Assembly: GCF_009389715.1 (NCBI RefSeq)
Contig: NW_024067986.1
Coordinates: 62,001-126,000 of the forward strand
Direction of reading: 5' to 3'
Origin: Phoenix dactylifera
Taxonomy: Eukaryota > Streptophyta > Magnoliopsida > Arecales > Arecaceae
DNA length: 64,000 bases
Position numbers and translations under genes: made by a program. How positions within the stretch are numbered: the stretch's first letter is position 1; every line of letters begins with the position of its first letter. Below, piece after piece: positions 57,297 to 64,000 of the stretch. Under the pieces are notes generated by a model. The model did not search any database, was not told the origin of the DNA, and was given only the letters and a program-made list of their open reading frames with translations.

Positions 57297-57655
57297 TGGA
57301 CCCTCCCAATGGCCCAGATCGGCGGAGCTGGATCTCGCCTTCCGTCCGGATTGCGCCGCGTGTCGGCTTCGAAAGCCGAAGCAGCGTATTTATTCAGGAC
57401 GGATGCCTCGAGTACGAAATCGAGGTGCCGTCCAGTCGGATCTCGGAGCCTCATCATGAGCCCGCTACACGAAACGGCCTCGAAGGACGAAAGGGCGTCG
57501 CCCCCTCTTCCCCCATTAAAAGCACTCCGAAGCATGCGGAGCGCTGGCATAATTTAAGTCTCCCTGGCCCCCATCACTGCAATAAAAGCAACTACTTCTC
57601 ACGTCCGAGCTCGCGAGCAGCTCGAACTTGGAAGTCGGAGGGTAGTGTTGGGAAA

Positions 57656-58519
57656 AATACAAGTCCCCCCAAGCGCATAGGCGCATCGCCAGTACGTGAT
57701 CGGAAGCGCCCTAACCCGGACGTCCGACCTCGGACGCCCGACCTGACGCCCGACCTTGGATGACCGACCTAGCGTCCGACCTTGGACGACCGACCTGGTG
57801 CCCGACCTCGGACGACCGATCTGGCGCCCGACCTGGCGTCCAACCCTGGAACTCTCAACCTCGGAGCGCCCGATCTCGGAGGGCATCCGATCCCAGAAGT
57901 CGGACCTCACCGACTGCCCGCTGCGGTCACATCCTCTTACGGCCCGATTTGGGATCACATCTTGAGCGGCTTACTCAACAATTAATGCGCATGGTCTTTG
58001 CAGACCTCCGGCTTACTCAACAATTAATGCGCATGGTCTTTGCAGACCTCCGGCTTACTTAACAATTAATGTGCATGGCTCCTGCTGTCTGCGGATCTCC
58101 AGTCCTCCATGGCAAGTCAGCTTGGCCGCGTTCAATCAACCGTGACAACTCCCTGATTCCGACCTCATCCTCTACGACAAGGCATTAATTCACATGATCA
58201 TGCACCAATTCATGCGACGTGCCCAGTCATACGGCAGCCTGGTCCCGTCGCATCACAGGTAACCCAGCACCCCTCTATAAAAGGAGAACCCCTCTACCTT
58301 AAAGGAGGCTGGATGCTGAAACTCAGGACAAATTGCATCTACCTTATATCTCCCCTCTCTGACTTAAGCATCGGAGGGCCGGCACCATAAACCCCGGCCA
58401 CCGGCTTGCTGCAGGTTCCTTGGGAGGCGCCGCCCGCCGACGGACCGCTGTTCGCCAACCCTCGCCGGAGCTCCTCTTCCTCAGCCGACGGTCGTCCCCA
58501 GGTCCAATTTCCAGCAACA
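57656..58519 (+). repeat. 3' LTR of the Tat element
   Basis: Starts TGTTGGGAAAAATACAAG, ends CCAGCAACA. Very similar to the 5' LTR outside the two tandem-repeat zones. It has more GACGACCGACCT-type units but one fewer AATTAATGCGCATGG unit. TATA box at 58276. Confidence 0.93.
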
Positions 58520-58524
58520 AGGTG

Positions 58525-60399
58525 TATGGGGTGGCCATCCAAGATGAGCACATGATGCATAGGATCCAGAGAAACTAAGATGCATGATTGGTTTGGTATT
58601 CCACCATGTGGTGCATGTGTTGTAAAGTATAATTTCTCCATCTTGGAAGGTATGACGAGTATATGACTCGATAAATGCTTAAACGGTCGCATCTTTTTTC
58701 CTGCTAACGTTCTTTCGAGAAGAAGACATAGAAATGCCAAGAATGCAAGTGGATAGGGGATACTTTCTTATATCTTGAGTTGGATGGATATGGCTGACCA
58801 TTTGTTTTATATGCAATCAATAAGAACAGAGATATTGAGTTTTTTTCTTCCTTACTTTAATAATTTATTTTCCAGGATTTGATATGTAGATAAATTTTTG
58901 TATATGATCTAGATAGAGTTAGAGATATTTAGATATTCAGATAAAGATTCATATTAATGATCATAATCGAAATATGGATATTAATTTATCAAATATTGTT
59001 CCCCCTCTCTCTGTTTTATGTAATTTTCAATTCCTAGTGGATGATTATTTTATATTAGGTATTCTAAAAATTGATTTTTATAAATTGTTCTTGTCATCAT
59101 CGTCGTTATTGTTGTCGTGATCATCATCATTATCATTATTATCATCATTACTGGGAATGCATATATTATTTCATCATCATCGTTATTTTTATTTAGACCC
59201 TTATACAAGTTAATGGCCCGATGAAATTGTTTATATGTCAAAAACAGTTTTAGATGCCCAATTTATATGAACTTTGTTAAAAACAAAAAATGTGAATATT
59301 GTAAATATATGATTTGCATCTACATTTAATTAAAATAAAATAAATATTACCAGTATAAGATTGATAGGTATTTTCACTTAGAAAAACATGTATATATATC
59401 TTATTATCCAATAATACCTATATCAGCATCTGTATTCATTAAATCTAAGCGAAAACGTATATGAATATCACAAATGTGCACTCCATATAAAATTTTATTT
59501 CCGTTTCTATTGTACATTGGAATGGTGGGCATCTCTATGCCATCATCCACGACCCAATTGATGTGGCATGCTTTTTCATTAGCGGAAGCCAAGTTAGATC
59601 AATTCTTTGAGGATGTAGAGGTGGTGGTGAAGAAGAAAGGGAGCAAGGGCGGAGACATTTGAAGTCTTAACTCGTTCAACATTATTGACTCAACTATAGT
59701 GGATCGACATTAGGTCAGGAAACGTCGACTCGAGTTTATGTAGATGAAGTCCTATGAGCAGGTCACCCGCCAATTTAATTATATAATAAAAAACCAATTC
59801 ATCCCAACTTTAGTTGCCCAACCGAACTCCACTCCATGTTTCCCAGATATAACTATACAAGTGAGCAATCAAATTAAAATTATCAACCAGCTAGGCTGAA
59901 TTGATCTATTGGCTCAATAAGATTTTTTTAATCCTTTATATGAACCAAGACACTCGATCGGTTTTTGTCATGCTGCCGGAAGCCGCATGCCATATTAGTG
60001 GTCCGGTGGAGCTTACCCCACAAAGCGGTCCCACGAGCACTTGAATCAGTACTGGGTGTTTGGCACAGCTTACCAGTCCGTTGACTTTGAATACTTAGCG
60101 GTTCTACGGATAAGTACCGCATGGGATAAATCTAGTATAAATGGCGATCAAGATTTGTTCGGCAATCCTAAGATTTCGAATCTTGCGCATGGCTCCTGTG
60201 GCCACCGCCCTCCCAGGAGGACACGCCCCGACCTTACGTTGCTAAGCCTGAAACTTTCTATACATTATTACTCGCTTTCCCACCGCTTCACGAGTGGAAA
60301 AGGTTTTTTTGGATCAAAGTGGGGGATCTTTTCCAGTGTGAAAGCAATTGCTTGGCCTATAAGAGACCCTAGACTTGCTAAGAGAGAGTGGTGCGAGAG
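58525..60399. other. Intergenic and promoter region of the polyol transporter gene
   Basis: AT-rich. 59085-59190 is an imperfect CAT/TTG triplet tract. Short frames (59404-59662) have no similarity. 60240-60399 is the likely proximal promoter and leader of the transporter; CTATAAGA at 60357 is a weak TATA candidate but very close to the ATG. Confidence 0.4.
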
Positions 60400-62147
60400 A
60401 TGGAGGTAGCCATGGAGCATGCTAAGGTTGGTGTGAGAGAGAAAGAAGAGATCCCAATATATCATCCAAGGAGGAAGGAGAGGAGAAACAAGTATGCTTG
60501 TGCTTGTGCCATCATTGCTTCCATGATCTCCATCTTATTGGGTTATGGTATGACCCTCACTCTCTTTTCTTATTTATTTATTTATATTACTATATTCTTA
60601 TCTTTGAAATAGTTTCATGAGTTATTAAATGCTCTCTTGATCCTTTTCTTCTACTTTTATCAAAGATTTTATATACGCTTTACGGGATGATCTAGAATTA
60701 TGATTAGTGTATCATTGCCTAATTCGCAGACACCGGGGTTATGAGTGGCGCCATGCTGTTCATCAAAGAAGATTTAAAGATAACTGATGGTGAAGTTGAA
60801 GTCCTTGCTGGAATTTTGAACATTTGTGCACTCTTAGGGTCGTTGACGGCCGGCAGGGCCTCCGACTGGATCGGTCGACGCTACACCATCGTCCTCTCCT
60901 CCATCATCTTCTTTCTTGGCTCTCTCCTCATGGGCTTAGCACCTTCCTTCCCTGTACTTATATCTGGTAGGTGCATTGCTGGCGTCGGAGTTGGATATGC
61001 ACTGATGATTGCACCGGTCTACTCTGCCGAGATCTCATCACCGTCCTCACGGGGATTCCTCACTTCCCTTCCGGAGATCTGCATCAGCTTTGGTATCTTG
61101 CTAGGTTATGTATCAAACTATTTCTTCGCAAAGCTTCCATTGATATATGGCTGGCGATCGATGCTCGGTATCGGTGCACTTCCCCCCATTATATTGGCAG
61201 TCGGCATTTGGAAGATGCCCGAGTCCCCAAGGTGGTTGGTGATGCAAGGCCACATCAAGGATGCGAGGGACGTGCTAGTTCGAGTATCGAACTCGAGGGA
61301 AGAGGCAGAGCTAAGGCTAAAGGAGATCAAGGGCGCTGCGGGGGTTGATGAGAGTTGCACCGGCGATGTTGTCAAGCTGACGAAGAGCACTCGAGGGGAG
61401 GGAGTGTGGAAGGAGCTACTGCTGAGGCCCACTCCTCCAGTGAAGCGCATCTTGATTGCTGCGATCGGCATTCATTTCTTCGAGCATGCCACCGGGATCG
61501 AAGCAGTGGTGTTGTACAGTCCTAGGATCTTCAAGAAGGCAGGGATCACGACCAGAAACAAGCTCCTGGTTGCAACCATGGGTGTTGGCCTCACAAAGAC
61601 TTTCTTCATCTTGATAGCCACGTTTCTGTTGGATAGGGTTGGGAGGAGGCCCTTGCTGTTGACTAGCTTGGGGGGGATGATAGTGTCACTAAGTGGGTTA
61701 GGGTTAGGCCTGACCATGGTGGAGCACACAGAGGAGAGGTTGGTGTGGGCCATTAGTCTATCCATTCTGACAGTGTTCTTATTTGTGGCATCCTTCTCTA
61801 TTGGGCTTGGGCCCATTACATGGGTTTATAGTTCTGAGATCTTCCCCCTGAAGCTGAGAGCCCAGGGGGCCAGCATAGGGGTGGCCGTAAATAGGGTGAT
61901 GAATGGAACCATATCAATGACCTTCATATCACTCTACAAGGCTATAACCATTGGGGGGGCCTTCTTTATGTTTGCAGGGATTTCTATCTTGGCATGGATG
62001 TTCTTCTTCTTCCTTTGTCCTGAGACTAAAGGGAGGCCTTTGGAAGAGATGGAAGAGGTTTTCAGCAAAAAGTGGCTTTATAGTAGGCCAGTGAATAGGG
62101 AGAGATTTGAGATGGGAAATGTAGAAGCCGAGTTAACCAGCAAATAG
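60400..62147 (+). CDS. Polyol/monosaccharide transporter, PLT6-like
   Basis: Two exons, 60400-60547 and 60730-62147 (intron GTATG...CGCAG, phase 1), giving 521 aa, normal for plant polyol transporters. The start is the ATG at 60400 (MEVAMEHAKVG); the codons before it are GTG. Twelve-helix major facilitator architecture. Motifs: exon junction LGYDTGVMSGAM (residues 47-58), GRASDWIGRR (91-100), PESPRWL (213-219), DRVGRR (351-356), GPITWVYSSEIFPLKLRAQG in the second half, and PETKGRPLEEMEEVF (480-494). These are the sugar-porter signatures. GVWKELLLRPTPPVKRI and GIHFFEHATGIEAVVLYSPR point to the PLT6 branch rather than PLT5. Expected role: proton-coupled uptake of polyols or monosaccharides across the plasma membrane. 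The helix-7 motif usually reads FFQH or FFQQ; here Gln is Glu (FFEH). Intact. Confidence 0.95.
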
Positions 62148-63095
62148 AGCTTTCTCTATTAGTTAGTAAGTTGGGTCGGCTAATGACTGAAGTATCGTAT
62201 CTTGGCATGGGCAACTTGATGCATGTACCTTCTAGACGAAGGATTTTTTTTAAAAAAAAGCAATGTGAATTATATCGATGCTATTGTCTTATTTGATCAG
62301 TCATGTGAGATTGTGATTAGTACTGAACGTTTAACTCTTTGGCCAAGTTTGATTTGCGAGGGACATTAGGTGCTTTTCTGAGGTTTCCTGAGAAGTAGTA
62401 GTTCCTAGAGGATCATCCACAAGAGGACCACTGAGGATAGCATTTCCAAATTGTAAAATACTAAATGTGGGTGTGACAAGTCCACTGTTTAATCTTTATT
62501 AACAATGCTTGTGCCTGTAATTGAACAAAATATTCCAACTAGCAGCCTAAACTACTCCAAGCATCCAGTAGAGATGTGGATAAAAAAACCCACTACTACG
62601 GCATTGAATTAGGGATGCTCATCAGATGGATTAGGCAATAATGCCGGTGGCCTTAGGCTCAACCCACATTATTGGCACTTCCGACTAACTAAGCCTGTTA
62701 GAAATTGTCCTGTAATACTCCATATCAAGATAAGCTTTATATTTTAGAATCCGATATTGGAGTGAGTTTTTTCTTTCTTTGCTTTTAATCTCAAGAAAAA
62801 TATAGAACTCAGTTTTGGCTAGCTGAAGATCTGTCGAGGAGTTGAGACTTTAGACAATGCAAGCACAATTAATTGGAACTTTTTATTATTAAATCTTATG
62901 AATAAGTTATTGATATAGGAATATTCATGACATGATAAGTAGTTAACAATATATCATGCATTGAGCATGATCCAGTTTGGTAAATTATACTCAAAAAATT
63001 ATTCCAAACTCAGGTTGCCAGTTCCTTGAATCTTGGGCCTGGCCAACCCAAACCTGTTATTGCTTAGACCTAGTGCATTGATTAATTAGACTTGA
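62148..63095. other. 3' UTR of the transporter gene, then intergenic
   Basis: No gene seen. AT-rich with TTGGGCCTGGCC near 63035, leading to the CACTA element. Confidence 0.45.
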
Positions 63096-64000
63096 CACTA
63101 CAGTAAAAGAGGAAAAGGACGACGCTTAACTGCCGACGCTAGGGGAAAGCGTCGGCAATATCTGCTCCCGCGCCAACTTTTCCCGACGCGTTTTATGAGT
63201 GTTGGTAGGTAGAAGCTGTGAACGACGCTTATAAGCGTCGTCGTAGACCAAACACCAAACGACGCTTTAAAGCGTCGTTCTTTTGACCTAAGACGATGTT
63301 TATAACCGTGGTGAATTGAAACGCTAATACGACGCTTATAAGCGTCGCCGACGCCCCCTTAAAACCCAGCGGCCGAACCCGAGCCCGCATACTTGCCCTA
63401 GCTTCTCCCGAGCCCCCCATTCTCCTCTCCGGCACTGCCCTATAGCCTTCGTCTTCCTCGTCTCCGGCGCTGCCTTAGCCCCCATCTTCCTCCTCTCCGG
63501 CGCTGCCTTAGCCCCCATCTTCCTCCTCTCCGGCGCGGACCGTCCGACTTCTACCTCCCTCCTCTCCGGTGTCGACTGACCGACCCCAAGCCGCTCCGCT
63601 CGAGGTAGTTTTCTCCTCCTCCCTCCTCTCATTTCGTCTCGCTTGTTCTCCTCCTTCTCCTCCTCCTGTTGTTCGGGTGTTCGTGGGTTTTTCTCCTTCT
63701 TTAATTTGTTCGAGGTAGTCCAATCGATCCAGGCCCGCCTCCGCCCCGCCTCCGCTCGAGGTATTTTCTAAAACTAGTCTGTCATGTTTCTATTGCAATT
63801 TAAGGTTCTATAGCACTTCATGTGTCCCTTCTCTCTGATTACATCTTGGATCTTTCTATTTATTTTTGTTTGATTAAATGTTCTGTTATTCATGTAATCA
63901 TCAGCTGTAATACATTGCATCAAACCTGCTAAACTATTCTAAACAATTAAAACTACGGATTGTCAAAGTTAGGTGAGATTCTTGATTTAGTAGAAATGAC
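63096..64000. mobile_element. Left end of a third CACTA element (runs off the window)
   Basis: Begins CACTACAGTAAAAGAGGAAA. Subterminal palindromes ACGACGCTTATAAGCGTCGT (63222-63241), ACGACGCTTTAAAGCGTCGT (63259-63278) and a third near 63329, plus GCCGACGCT/AGCGTCGGC at 63132-63157, are the CpG-intact versions of motifs seen in the two other CACTA elements. A C/T-rich zone follows (63400-63760) with several CTCGAG|GTAGTT-like donor sites, reminiscent of leader exons. The rest is outside the window, so transposase content is unknown. Confidence 0.75.
63461..63560. repeat. 33-bp tandem repeat in the CACTA leader zone
   Basis: Copies beginning TCTCCGGCGCTGCC at 63461 and 63494, with a partial third at 63527. 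On the minus strand they encode an 11-residue repeat (RRKMGAKAAPE), probably without meaning. Confidence 0.85.

Larger units (their letters stand above)
46636..58519 (+). mobile_element. Tat-lineage Ty3/gypsy LTR retrotransposon, 11.9 kb
   Basis: The LTRs (46636-47490, 57656-58519) begin TG, and the right one ends CA. Identical 5-bp target duplications AGGTG flank the whole (46631-46635 and 58520-58524). Order: 5' LTR, gag-protease-RT-RNase H-second RNase H-integrase in one frame (47517-53024), four 117-bp repeats, AT-richer spacer, antisense three-exon ORF (57025 to 54841), a purine-rich stretch GGAAGTCGGAGGG before the 3' LTR. Two RNase H domains and an antisense extra ORF downstream of integrase are hallmarks of the plant Tat clade (Retand, Grande, RIRE2 relatives). 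The coding parts are disabled by point nonsense changes. Confidence 0.95.

Noticed and set aside
63336..63723. Arg/Glu-rich minus-strand ORFs at the window end
   Set aside because: Produced by 33-bp repeats and C/T skew in the CACTA leader zone.
1..64000. CRISPR arrays, bacterial operons, rRNA or complete tRNA genes
   Set aside because: None seen. The direct repeats present are transposon arrays and microsatellites in a plant nuclear sequence.

Overview
This is nuclear DNA of a flowering plant. Evidence: genes with GT-AG introns, plant-specific families (chloroplast OEP24 porin, OVATE family protein, polyol transporter) and a dense load of plant transposons (Tat-lineage Ty3/gypsy, CACTA, hAT, Mutator-like, LINE). 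The proteins read as monocot-like. A palm is my impression, not something the window proves.

Layout. 1-730: 3' part of a Tat-type LTR lying in the last intron of an OEP24 gene (1273-1928, minus strand), whose final exon lies outside the window. 3699-6310: an old gypsy LTR split by a 2,024-bp non-autonomous CACTA element with an exact 3-bp target duplication. 6311-9440: AT-rich intergenic DNA. 9457-19434: a long plus-strand gene with two E2F-consensus sites, a non-coding first exon, a 5.4-kb leader intron and about 3.1 kb of coding exons for an unrecognised, probably nuclear protein; its reading frame has several small defects. 22487-23569: a single-exon OVATE family gene on the minus strand. 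25252-26157: a Mutator-like MITE with 9-bp target duplications carrying a long hairpin. 27860-28345: a LINE 3' end with an RNase H relic. 28655-32363: a second CACTA element. 32559-35964: a structurally complete hAT element with 8-bp target duplications and an uninterrupted 674-aa transposase. 38545-44720: a decayed, internally rearranged gypsy element. 46636-58519: an almost complete 11.9-kb Tat element with 5-bp target duplications, a gag-pol frame damaged by point nonsense changes, and a three-exon antisense ORF. 60400-62147: an intact two-exon polyol/monosaccharide transporter (PLT6-like). 63096 to the end: the left end of a third, younger-looking CACTA element.

The four host genes show no operon-like relation and are independent loci separated by transposon blocks. 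The most interesting parts are the Tat element with its antisense gene, the intact hAT with eight subterminal palindromes, the hairpin-bearing MULE, and the E2F-site gene with a 31-nt apparent intron and frame breaks. I found no tRNA, rRNA or CRISPR.
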